A program made the position numbers and the translations under genes. From Desulfobulbus sp. (GTDB taxonomy: Bacteria > Desulfobacterota > Desulfobulbia > Desulfobulbales > Desulfobulbaceae): 53,730 bases of DNA. The notes under the pieces were generated by a model. That model did not search any database and was not told the origin of the DNA. It worked only from the letters and a program-made list of their open reading frames with translations. This document shows positions 16,259-22,895 of this stretch, piece after piece. The stretch's first letter is position 1, and the number at the start of each line of letters is the position of its first letter. The DNA lies in NCBI GenBank assembly GCA_028684915.1, contig JAQUEZ010000021.1, forward strand, positions 1 through 53,730, given 5' to 3'.

Positions 16259-16420
16259 TTCTCTCCCATCCGGACTCTAACCGTCGGCTCCGGCTTTCCA
16301 CCGGATCTGCTTGACCCTGATTCCTCTGGAGAAATCAGGCGCTCGCGGGCTCATCCACGGTACGACTGCCGCATCATGGATACACCGCCGGTAGGGAATT
16401 TCACCCTGCCCTGAGAAGTG
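16259..16420 (-). promoter_or_regulatory. FMN riboswitch (RFN element) controlling ribB
   Basis: On the minus strand the leader contains the conserved RFN blocks in order: TTCTCAGGGCAGGGTGAAAT, TCCCTACCGGCGGT, GCCCGCGAGCG, a variable stem with ATTTCTCCAGAGGAAT, TCAAGCAGATCCGGTG, and CCGACGGTTAGAGTCCGGAT with a closing GGGAGAGAA. Downstream (16160-16205) overlapping pairings AAAAGT/ACTTTT can form alternative hairpins, but there is no obvious T-tract. The expression platform may therefore act on translation or by a less obvious mechanism. Confidence 0.93.
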
Positions 16421-16788
16421 GCGTCACAATAGCGCAAAGCCCTGTGTACCACAAGAGGCAAGCGATTAATATTCTCCTGCTCCCTCTGTTTTTTCACAAA
16501 TTGAGTCATTTAAAAATGTTGCCCAATTACCGAGAGGAAGTATTTGACAGAGGCAGGTTTTACCAGTAATTGTGTGGAGGTCTGCAATCTTTTCTTTCGC
16601 ATAAAGGATGTGATTACAGAGGGTTGGTGAAGATGTTGCCTGATGCGTATTGTCTGCACCCGATTCTCTTTAGTTCGTTTTTTTATTCAGGGTGTTTTGC
16701 CCTTGTAGTTCTCAGTTCTCGTAACAGATTTTGAGTACGGCGTATCGCCCACTCTCTCATATCAAAGGTAATTGTGGAGCCAACCACC
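16421..16788. other. Intergenic region, divergent promoters
   Basis: About 370 bp between the ribB riboswitch (minus) and the carboxypeptidase gene (plus). It must contain the ribB promoter and the carboxypeptidase promoter. I see no further genes, repeats or strong hairpins here. Confidence 0.4.
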
Positions 16789-17919
16789 ATGAAACGCAGC
16801 CTGATCCCGCTTTTTCTCGTTTTCTTGATGCTCACGCCGACTTGGGCGGCACGAAAACAACTCCGAACCATTGCTCAGGATCCGTATGTCTCTGCCTTGG
16901 TAATCGATGCCGACAGTGGCAAAACCCTATTTGAGTCGAATGCCGATGCCCGGTTGTATCCCGCCAGTGTGCTCAAACTGATGGATCTGTATGTGATCCT
17001 TGATCGCATCGAACAGGGGGCACTGAAACTTGATGAGATGGTGGCTGTGACCGTTGAGGCCGCCAAAACAGGTGGCTCGCAGGTGTATCTCGATCCTAAG
17101 GAACAGTTTTCCGTAGAAGATCTGCTCTATGCCCTGATGGTCCAGTCGGCTAATGACGCTGCCGTTGCCCTAGCCACCCATATTGCCGGATCTAAGGAAG
17201 GATTTGTGGCCCTGATGAATCAAAAGGCCAAGGCCCTGGGGATGAACAGCACCGTGTTCCATTCCGTCCATGGTTTGCCCCCCTCCGAAGGGCAGGAGCC
17301 GGATATAACCACGGCCCGCGATATGGGGCTCCTCTGTCAGGCTTTGGTGAAAAAACCGGAAGCGCTCAAATACACCGCCACCCAGAACAGAGGATTCCGC
17401 AATAATTCATTCGACATGCGCAATCATAACAAGTTGCTGACCCAATACTCTGGCTGTGATGGATTGAAAACCGGCTATTATCAGGCCGCAGGCTTCTCTA
17501 TTGCTGCAACGGCAAAGAAGGGTGGGGTGCGAATCATCTCCCTGGTCATGGGAAGTAAGGATCGCAAGGTCCGGGATTCCAAGGCCATGGAATTACTCTC
17601 TAAAGGTTTTTCCATGGTGCCTCCTAGGCCTGAACTTGCAGTGCCACAACCGCCTATTACTCCACCGGCGACCTCAGCAACTGTCACTGCAGATCAACCT
17701 TCCTCTGCCACCACTCCGGGCGCACAAAGCTCGACCACAGGTGAGGTGAGCCAGGCCCCTTCAAGTGAACAGGGCAGCACGGGGAAAAATAGCTGGGCAA
17801 TTTTTTTTATAGGTCTTGGAGCAGGCTGCATCCTTTTCCTCGGTTTTTTAGTGATCGCCGGTATGGTGTCGAAACGGCGTTCGACCACTATTCGGACGAG
17901 ATACAAAACGCGCGATTAA
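16789..17919 (+). CDS. D-alanyl-D-alanine carboxypeptidase, peptidase S11
   Basis: A 376-residue penicillin-binding protein of the DacA/DacC class that trims the terminal D-Ala of peptidoglycan stem peptides in the periplasm. It has a signal peptide (residues 1-21, ending TWA), and the three active-site motifs SVLK (S60-K63), SAND (about residue 122) and KTG (K227-G229). After the catalytic domain comes a Pro/Thr/Ser-rich linker (about 280-330) and a hydrophobic helix near residues 340-362 followed by basic residues. It is thus anchored by a C-terminal transmembrane helix instead of the usual amphipathic one. ATG 16789 is chosen over a GTG 15 bases earlier because GGAG sits 9 bases before it and the signal peptide starts there. 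Confidence 0.9.
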   Translation: MKRSLIPLFLVFLMLTPTWAARKQLRTIAQDPYVSALVIDADSGKTLFESNADARLYPASVLKLMDLYVILDRIEQGALKLDEMVAVTVEAAKTGGSQVYLDPKEQFSVEDLLYALMVQSANDAAVALATHIAGSKEGFVALMNQKAKALGMNSTVFHSVHGLPPSEGQEPDITTARDMGLLCQALVKKPEALKYTATQNRGFRNNSFDMRNHNKLLTQYSGCDGLKTGYYQAAGFSIAATAKKGGVRIISLVMGSKDRKVRDSKAMELLSKGFSMVPPRPELAVPQPPITPPATSATVTADQPSSATTPGAQSSTTGEVSQAPSSEQGSTGKNSWAIFFIGLGAGCILFLGFLVIAGMVSKRRSTTIRTRYKTRD

Positions 17920-18133
17920 TTTTCTAGACTTGCTTCGAGCAAAAAAATATCTTCCCTCGGAAGAAGGGCTTTTTATTCAATTAAATCAAAGGGAAATTGT
18001 TATCGATCTGGGCAGTATGTGATTGTAGCTTCGAACTTTTTATATTGTTTCCCAAAATGGGCCTTGATTTTTTTTTGGGGAGTCCTAAAATAATAATGAA
18101 TCAATCTCAACGAGTGCACGTGGTGAATGAACT

Positions 18134-18330
18134 ATGCAGTTCGCATCTGTTGCCCTTCAAGGAAGCCAATCTATTCTCAAGGCTACTAACCAGCAACCAC
18201 AACTGGCGGCGGATCTCATCAGCAAAACTGTTAACAGCCTGTCCATGCTCAGAGTGTGCAGACGCCTGCGGGGCCGGTTTCACAAGCTAACGGGAATGAA
18301 TTGGGAACTATTGTCAATATTACCGCCTAA
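18134..18330 (+). pseudogene. Frameshifted small motility-type protein gene (YjfB-like)
   Basis: The frame from ATG 18134 gives MQFASVALQGSQSILKATNQ and a further 20 helical residues, then becomes Arg-rich nonsense after about 18247. Shifting one base there (codons CAG AGT from 18250) continues as QSVQTPAGPVSQANGNELGT and ends IVNITA at the TAA of 18328-18330. Short proteins with a polar helix, a Gln/Pro-rich spacer and a terminal (V/I)NxTA are typical of the small YjfB-type putative motility proteins. A single missing base near 18248-18250 is the simplest explanation. Either the gene is broken or the base was lost in sequencing. The Shine-Dalgarno is weak. Confidence 0.55.
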
Positions 18331-18354
18331 GTAGAAAAGAGAACGGCGAACATT

Positions 18355-18517
18355 TGATGGATTCGAAAAAAGTCCATCACACTCTAAGAGGTGGCTCAGT
18401 AAAAACACAGATATACAAGGAGCAGAGTTTTTCTCGGCGCGAAGGCATACCTCAGGTATGTTGAGTGTCGAGAAAAACTCCGCGACGCAGTAGATCGAAG
18501 TTTTTACGACGCCATCA
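18355..18517 (-). repeat. Full-length dispersed intergenic repeat (163 bp)
   Basis: The element starts TGATGGATTCGAAAAAAGTCC and ends TTTTTACGACGCCATCA, so its two ends are inverted repeats (TGATGG..TCG.AAAAA). Internally a long hairpin is visible: CAGAGTTTTTCTCG pairs with CGAGAAAAACTC, with CATACCT/AGGTATG at its tip. It has no coding capacity. Orientation is opposite to the copies at 32093 and 41936. Confidence 0.85.
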
Positions 18518-18570
18518 TATTGACTGAGTGGGAGCGGAGTCACCATCTATCTTGAAGCAGGGAGAAAACC

Positions 18571-18783
18571 ATGAGTATCAACGGTATCAGCGGATCAGTT
18601 TATAACAACCCCATGTTTCAGACGCCTCCCCAAACCACCGGGGGGCAGACGATTCAACAGTCCCCTCAACAGGTACAACAGGGTCCAACAGAGGAAAACC
18701 AGGAAGGCATGGCTAGTCAACGTGTTGAAAATGCCACCAGTTCAGAAACTCAAGAAAGATCGAGGATTAACACCTACGCCTGA
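18571..18783 (+). CDS. Small Gln-rich hypothetical protein
   Basis: A 70-residue hydrophilic protein, rich in Gln, Thr, Ser, Asn and Glu, with no hydrophobic helix and no cysteine. It begins MSINGISGSVYNNPMFQTPP, and most of it is predicted to be disordered. The ATG has GGGAG seven bases upstream, which supports real translation. It is separated from the frameshifted small gene at 18134 by an intergenic repeat; both belong to the class of short, low-complexity proteins. Function unknown. Confidence 0.6.
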   Translation: MSINGISGSVYNNPMFQTPPQTTGGQTIQQSPQQVQQGPTEENQEGMASQRVENATSSETQERSRINTYA

Positions 18784-18837
18784 GAGCATAAGCTTCTTCT
18801 CTTCGTCGTTTTTTGCAGGTACCTGGTTTTTTCTTTC

Positions 18838-18871
18838 AAGGGGGGTTACGCCTATACGGTGTAGGCCCCTT
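18838..18871 (+). terminator. Hairpin terminator candidate
   Basis: AAGGGG pairs with CCCCTT and ACGCC with GGTGT (one G-T pair) around a TATAC loop; TCTTCTGTTT follows. It lies between the converging 70-aa gene and the secreted-protein gene ending at 18893. Confidence 0.5.
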
Positions 18872-18892
18872 CTTCTGTTTGCATAGATCCGC

Positions 18893-20752
18893 TTATTTGT
18901 CAGCAATGGGTTGAAAGGGATTGAAACGGTTGGCCACCATTATTTTCCAGGAAGTGGAGCAGGTGCTGGGCAGGGGATTGGCGTACCAGCCAAAAGGAAT
19001 AAGAAATCGACGGCTGGCATAGAGGGTGGGGTTCGTGGGTAAGGAAAATAGCTCATTGAACTTGGTGGGTTGCCCCGGGAAGGCTGTGTTGGCATAGGTC
19101 GTGAGTTGCAAGGTCTCCATTGCGGCCAGCATCGAGGTTTCGTCATCTTGCAGAATCTGAGTGTGATGCCGGGCTTGTTGCTGGGCTTGTTTTCCGTTTC
19201 CGCAGCGTCGGTAATGGTCAAGCATGTCCCGTACCATGGTAATGGCACCAAAACTCCACTCGGCGGAAAGTACCGCTCCACGATAGTTTCCGTCCCTATC
19301 GATACCGTTGCCGTCCTGATCAGAAAAACCAACACCCCAGAGGTTCGTTCCCTGTCCGTAGCCGCCCCAGGATTTAACCTCCTGCCAGAGGCTGAAGGCA
19401 GCGCCGAATCCATGCCATGAATCAATGGTCGCCGCACCAATGCCCGCCACACCCCAGGTATTGACATCAATCGCCTTGGTGCCAAAATACGGCTTCCATG
19501 CCTGCTTTAAGCCAGGTTTATCCGCCCAACCTCCTTGAACAAACGCACCCTTCTGCCAGGCCTGATGCCTCAGAAAGGATCGCAATCCCATTGTGGATAT
19601 GCTGTTGTTTTTCCCACCAAGTTCCATCACCTCACAGATGTGCAGGGCCTGTTTGATCCTGTCTCGGTCTTTTGGAGTGAGATCAGGCTGGCGTGAGAGG
19701 GTACGTTGGAGCACCTGGTTGAAAATTCGAATACCGGCGTAGAGACTGATGTTATTTTCAACCGAGACAAAATAGGGGTCGACCAGCACTGCCCCTTGAT
19801 TGCCCACTGTCCCGGCTGGTGCGTAGTACACGCCGCCAACCGAGCTTTGCATTGCGGCAAAAGTGGGCAGGACATGGAGTGCATTCTCAATCCCCGGGTC
19901 CTGAAGCGGCACATAATGATCGGCCTGATCAATGCGGTAATGCATTGCTGCCGCCTGCAGCGGGCCGATGAGAAAAGCCCAGGCATTTTCGCCGGTGATT
20001 GGTTTCCAATCGGTCCAGCTGATACGACCAAGAGTATATTCGGTGGTTAACGGGGGGAGCCCGACGCCGCTTAAATACTGAGCATATTTAGTCCCTATAA
20101 AAGGATCTTCGGCAAGCCATTGCCTGGGCAGCATGCGAAAGCTGTAGGCCTGATAAGGATCGGTAATCTGTTGCCGGTTATACACAAATACGGACCCGGC
20201 AGTTACCCCACGGGTCTGAGTGGCGGCAGGAGAAGGGCTCTCAGCGAAGTGTCCTTGCTGTAGCAGAAGGTTCTGGTGAGAGCTTAACGCATAGGCGTCC
20301 TGCTTACCAGGCAGTTGGAAACGATTACGCGCTTGGCCAAGCATGAGGGCTATCTGCCAGGTGGCTGCATCGTAAATATTGGTACCGTTGTGGGTATTTA
20401 CTCGTTCGGTCTGCAGATCGCCGGCTGGAGAATCGCGGGGAATCAGGGTGAAATTCTGCGGATGATATTCGTCAATGACTCGGCAATCAGCTGCGTTGCA
20501 GACATGCTCGCCCCAATAGGCCGCAGTATCGTAAAAGCTTAACGGTAACTGTTTTCCCTTAAGCGATCCTGCGGTGGCGGTATAGAGAATACCCCCCTGA
20601 TTGCGATCGCTGACCAAAAAACGAAAGGCCGATTCGAGTTGATCTGGTTGTTGCCTCTCTGCCGCACAAGGTGGTGAAGCATTGATGCAAAGCACCAGGG
20701 GGGCTGCCAGGATGGCAGCGTGTAATCTCCTCGGAACGCTAAGTTTTTTCAA
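18893..20752 (-). CDS. Large secreted protein of unknown function
   Basis: A 619-residue exported protein. I chose the TTG start at 20752 because AGGAGG sits exactly 7 bases upstream and translation then begins with a proper signal peptide (MKKLSVPRRLHAAILAAPLV..., cleavage near residue 30). The longer open frame would overlap the flavodoxin gene heavily. The mature protein is rich in Trp, Tyr and Gly with many helix pairs and motifs such as YDTAAYWGEH, TNIYDAATWQIALMLG, IDVNTWGVAGIGAATIDSW and SAEWSFGAITMVRDMLDHYR. Spacing and composition recall alpha/alpha-toroid carbohydrate-active enzymes, but I cannot name a family or a catalytic residue. It follows the flavodoxin-like gene by 40 bp. Seven kilobases away lies a polysaccharide synthase operon, which is suggestive only. 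Confidence 0.7.
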   Translation of the reverse strand: MKKLSVPRRLHAAILAAPLVLCINASPPCAAERQQPDQLESAFRFLVSDRNQGGILYTATAGSLKGKQLPLSFYDTAAYWGEHVCNAADCRVIDEYHPQNFTLIPRDSPAGDLQTERVNTHNGTNIYDAATWQIALMLGQARNRFQLPGKQDAYALSSHQNLLLQQGHFAESPSPAATQTRGVTAGSVFVYNRQQITDPYQAYSFRMLPRQWLAEDPFIGTKYAQYLSGVGLPPLTTEYTLGRISWTDWKPITGENAWAFLIGPLQAAAMHYRIDQADHYVPLQDPGIENALHVLPTFAAMQSSVGGVYYAPAGTVGNQGAVLVDPYFVSVENNISLYAGIRIFNQVLQRTLSRQPDLTPKDRDRIKQALHICEVMELGGKNNSISTMGLRSFLRHQAWQKGAFVQGGWADKPGLKQAWKPYFGTKAIDVNTWGVAGIGAATIDSWHGFGAAFSLWQEVKSWGGYGQGTNLWGVGFSDQDGNGIDRDGNYRGAVLSAEWSFGAITMVRDMLDHYRRCGNGKQAQQQARHHTQILQDDETSMLAAMETLQLTTYANTAFPGQPTKFNELFSLPTNPTLYASRRFLIPFGWYANPLPSTCSTSWKIMVANRFNPFQPIADK

Positions 20753-20792
20753 AAGGAGGCCTCCTACCTGGGGGTAGAGCAAAAAAAAAATC

Positions 20793-21362
20793 TTATTTGC
20801 GGCAAATTTCCAGACCAAGTTGTTGCGCCTGCTCCAGATACCCTTCCTTTTTGATAATGGCCCCCTTGGCATCCACCCCTTGAGCAAGCAATTCACCGCT
20901 GTAATTGAATTCCATGGCATCAAAGGCGTAACGAACCGTAAGCCGGGCACCGTCAAAGATCTTGCCCCCATCGGTGGCTGCCACGCTCACCATATAGCCT
21001 CGACGATAATCGCGTTCAGGTTTAATTTCACCCAGAAGATATTTGCGGCTCCACAGCGCCTGGCAACGATCGATAAAGGTTTTAGTCTGGGCAGTGACTC
21101 CGTAAAAATAGATAGGCGAGCCAATGACGATTCGGTTGGCCTGATCGATCTTGTCATATAGGGGTGCCATATCGTCGTTGAAGATACATAGCCCCTCGCT
21201 TTCACAATGACCGCAACCGGTGCAGGGATGAATTTTGAGATGGGCCAGATTGATGTGTTCTGCCGTGAAACCTGCACGACGGATGGTTTGTTCAATGCGT
21301 TCAAGGAGAAGATCGGTGTTACCTCGCTTCCGAGGGCTGCCGTTGAAAAGAAGAATATTCAT
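20793..21362 (-). CDS. NADPH-dependent FMN reductase / iron-sulfur flavoprotein-like
   Basis: A 189-residue flavodoxin-fold protein. It opens MNILLFNGSPRKRGNT, where GSPRKxGNT is the FMN phosphate-binding loop of the NADPH-dependent FMN reductase family. A compact cysteine motif CTGCGHCESEGLC follows (about residues 47-59), as in archaeal and clostridial iron-sulfur flavoproteins that bind a [4Fe-4S] cluster, though here the final Cys is farther along. The segment IVIGSPIYFYGVTAQTKTFIDR is the second FMN-contact region. It is a cytoplasmic redox protein, physiological partner unknown. ATG at 21362 with GGAG upstream. The secreted unknown protein gene follows by 40 bp. Confidence 0.85.
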   Translation of the reverse strand: MNILLFNGSPRKRGNTDLLLERIEQTIRRAGFTAEHINLAHLKIHPCTGCGHCESEGLCIFNDDMAPLYDKIDQANRIVIGSPIYFYGVTAQTKTFIDRCQALWSRKYLLGEIKPERDYRRGYMVSVAATDGGKIFDGARLTVRYAFDAMEFNYSGELLAQGVDAKGAIIKKEGYLEQAQQLGLEICRK

Positions 21363-21402
21363 GCTTGACTCCGTGGCAACGAAAATAGAGAGCTACTTAT
21401 TG

Positions 21403-21421
21403 TGATGACGTCGTAAAAAAA
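21403..21421 (+). repeat. Half copy of the dispersed repeat
   Basis: TGATGACGTCGTAAAAAAA matches the first 18-19 bases of the copies at 32093 and 41936. The remainder is absent. It lies between the HAMP-protein gene and the flavodoxin-like gene. Confidence 0.55.
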
Positions 21422-21467
21422 TGTATCCACTGTGTCGTGGCGATTATTTCGACATGGACATACCTGC

Positions 21468-22226
21468 TCAGCAAGATGACTCATCTGCCCCCTTGGCTCC
21501 CTCTTCAGTAACCTCCGAGAGAGGTGCCAGTTGGGGTGGGATAACCGGGCATCCAGAGGCAAAATGGGTCACAGTTGTGTGCTGGTCAAGAATTTCGTTG
21601 ATCCCGGTGAACACCGCTGACACATCCTGGGCCAAATCCACCCCGGTACAGCGGCGCATGGTATCCCCATTACGGTTGGCGTTGATGACAGTATGGATTT
21701 CCTCAAGCGGCGTCACCACTCGCCTGGTGAGGCTACGGATAAACACCACCCCGGCGAGAAAGACCGAGATTGCCATAAAGGCGACTCCCCAGGCACCGTT
21801 TCGCCCCAGATGCTGGGCATGTTGGTCAGCCAGGGTCATGGCATCGCGGTTGATTTTTCCCAGGTGGATAATGGCGTTCACGCTCTGGCTGCGGATTTGG
21901 GTATCGCCAGCCAACAGAGGTTGGAGGTGGTGCTCAATCTGGGCCAGCGCCACCGGCTCCTGATCCTCGGTGATATTGTCCTGGGCGCGCTTAAAGGCTC
22001 GACGAAATTCCTGCTCTTCGGGTTTGGAGAATCGGCTGCCGTCTCCAACCACGGCCAGGATGGCGAGCATATCCTCACAGGCCTGGAGCGTACGCTCGTT
22101 GCGATCCAAAATCACTTCAATGGCCGGTGCCATGCGTGAAAAGACGGCTATGGTGCCGACCGCCATCAACAGGTTGAGCCCGACCAGGACCCAGGATCCG
22201 ACCCGTACCGCGTGTGCTAGGCGCAT
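21468..22226 (-). CDS. Two-helix membrane protein with HAMP domain and no output domain
   Basis: A 252-residue protein with transmembrane helix 1 at about residues 8-30, a roughly 110-residue helical periplasmic domain like that of four-helix-bundle chemoreceptors, transmembrane helix 2 at about 144-167, and a HAMP-like linker (RRVVTPLEEIHTVINANRNG and on to INEILDQH, about 168-217). Only some 35 polar residues follow, so there is no kinase, cyclase or methyl-accepting output domain. The ATG starts one base after the ktrA stop (TGAAATG), so it is co-translated with the K+ channel regulator and may belong to the uptake system. Alternatively it is a truncated receptor. The sequence does not decide between these. 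Confidence 0.7.
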   Translation of the reverse strand: MRLAHAVRVGSWVLVGLNLLMAVGTIAVFSRMAPAIEVILDRNERTLQACEDMLAILAVVGDGSRFSKPEEQEFRRAFKRAQDNITEDQEPVALAQIEHHLQPLLAGDTQIRSQSVNAIIHLGKINRDAMTLADQHAQHLGRNGAWGVAFMAISVFLAGVVFIRSLTRRVVTPLEEIHTVINANRNGDTMRRCTGVDLAQDVSAVFTGINEILDQHTTVTHFASGCPVIPPQLAPLSEVTEEGAKGADESSC

Positions 22227-22227
22227 T

Positions 22228-22887
22228 TCAAATCCCCTTGGTGAGTTTGGGAATGGCGGTTTCGCTGGAGACGATGATTAACCGGTCGTTGGCTTCAAGC
22301 GGTTCGCGGGGATCTGGCTGCAGTACCTTGCTCGGTGCTCCTCTGCGGATAGCCACCACCATGACCCCGAATCGTTTGGGTAGGGCCAACTCTATGAGAG
22401 ATTTTCCGACCATGGATGGATGGATCACCAATTCGGTGAGATGCAGGTCTTCGCCCAGGGGCATATCGGAAATAACATGGCGATTGATCAACCGATTGGC
22501 AAAACGCCGCCCGAATTCCTCCTCCGGGTTAACCACCAGATGTGCTCCGACCAGTTGCAGGATGCGGCGATGCATGGCGTTGTTTGCTCGGCCGATTACC
22601 CAGGGCGCACCCATTTGCCGCAGGAGCGCGGTACAGATGATGGAGGCCTCTTTGGAGTCGTCACCGATTGCACATATGCAGCAATCGCGCCTGGCCGGTT
22701 CCAGTCGGGACAGCTCGGTCTCGTCGGTGGCATCAACCATGATAACTTCGGTGACAAAGGCTGCGGCCTCTTCCACCAGTGCTTTTCTCCGATCAACAGC
22801 CAGTACCTCGGCACCCTTTTCTGAAAGGGTTCGCGCAAGCGACATACCGAACTGGCCAAGGCCGATAATCAATATTTGTTGGGCCAT
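22228..22887 (-). CDS. ktrA: KtrA/TrkA-type potassium uptake regulator (RCK domains)
   Basis: The cytoplasmic gating ring subunit of a Ktr/Trk potassium uptake system. The 219-residue protein holds an N-terminal RCK_N Rossmann domain (ILIIGLGQFGMSLARTL, then AVDRR as the acidic end of strand 2) that binds nucleotide or NAD(H), and a C-terminal RCK_C domain from about residue 135. The single RCK_N/RCK_C pair makes it KtrA-like; TrkA proteins carry two pairs. Length fits. The ATG has GAGG upstream and starts 8 bp after the ktrB stop, as expected for one operon. Confidence 0.92.
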   Translation of the reverse strand: MAQQILIIGLGQFGMSLARTLSEKGAEVLAVDRRKALVEEAAAFVTEVIMVDATDETELSRLEPARRDCCICAIGDDSKEASIICTALLRQMGAPWVIGRANNAMHRRILQLVGAHLVVNPEEEFGRRFANRLINRHVISDMPLGEDLHLTELVIHPSMVGKSLIELALPKRFGVMVVAIRRGAPSKVLQPDPREPLEANDRLIIVSSETAIPKLTKGI

Positions 22888-22895
22888 ATACTGCC

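Noticed and set aside
17920..17975. Terminator after the carboxypeptidase (TCTTCC/GGAAGA)
   Set aside because: The stem is only six pairs with a 3-base loop and the T-run starts five bases late; too weak to assert.
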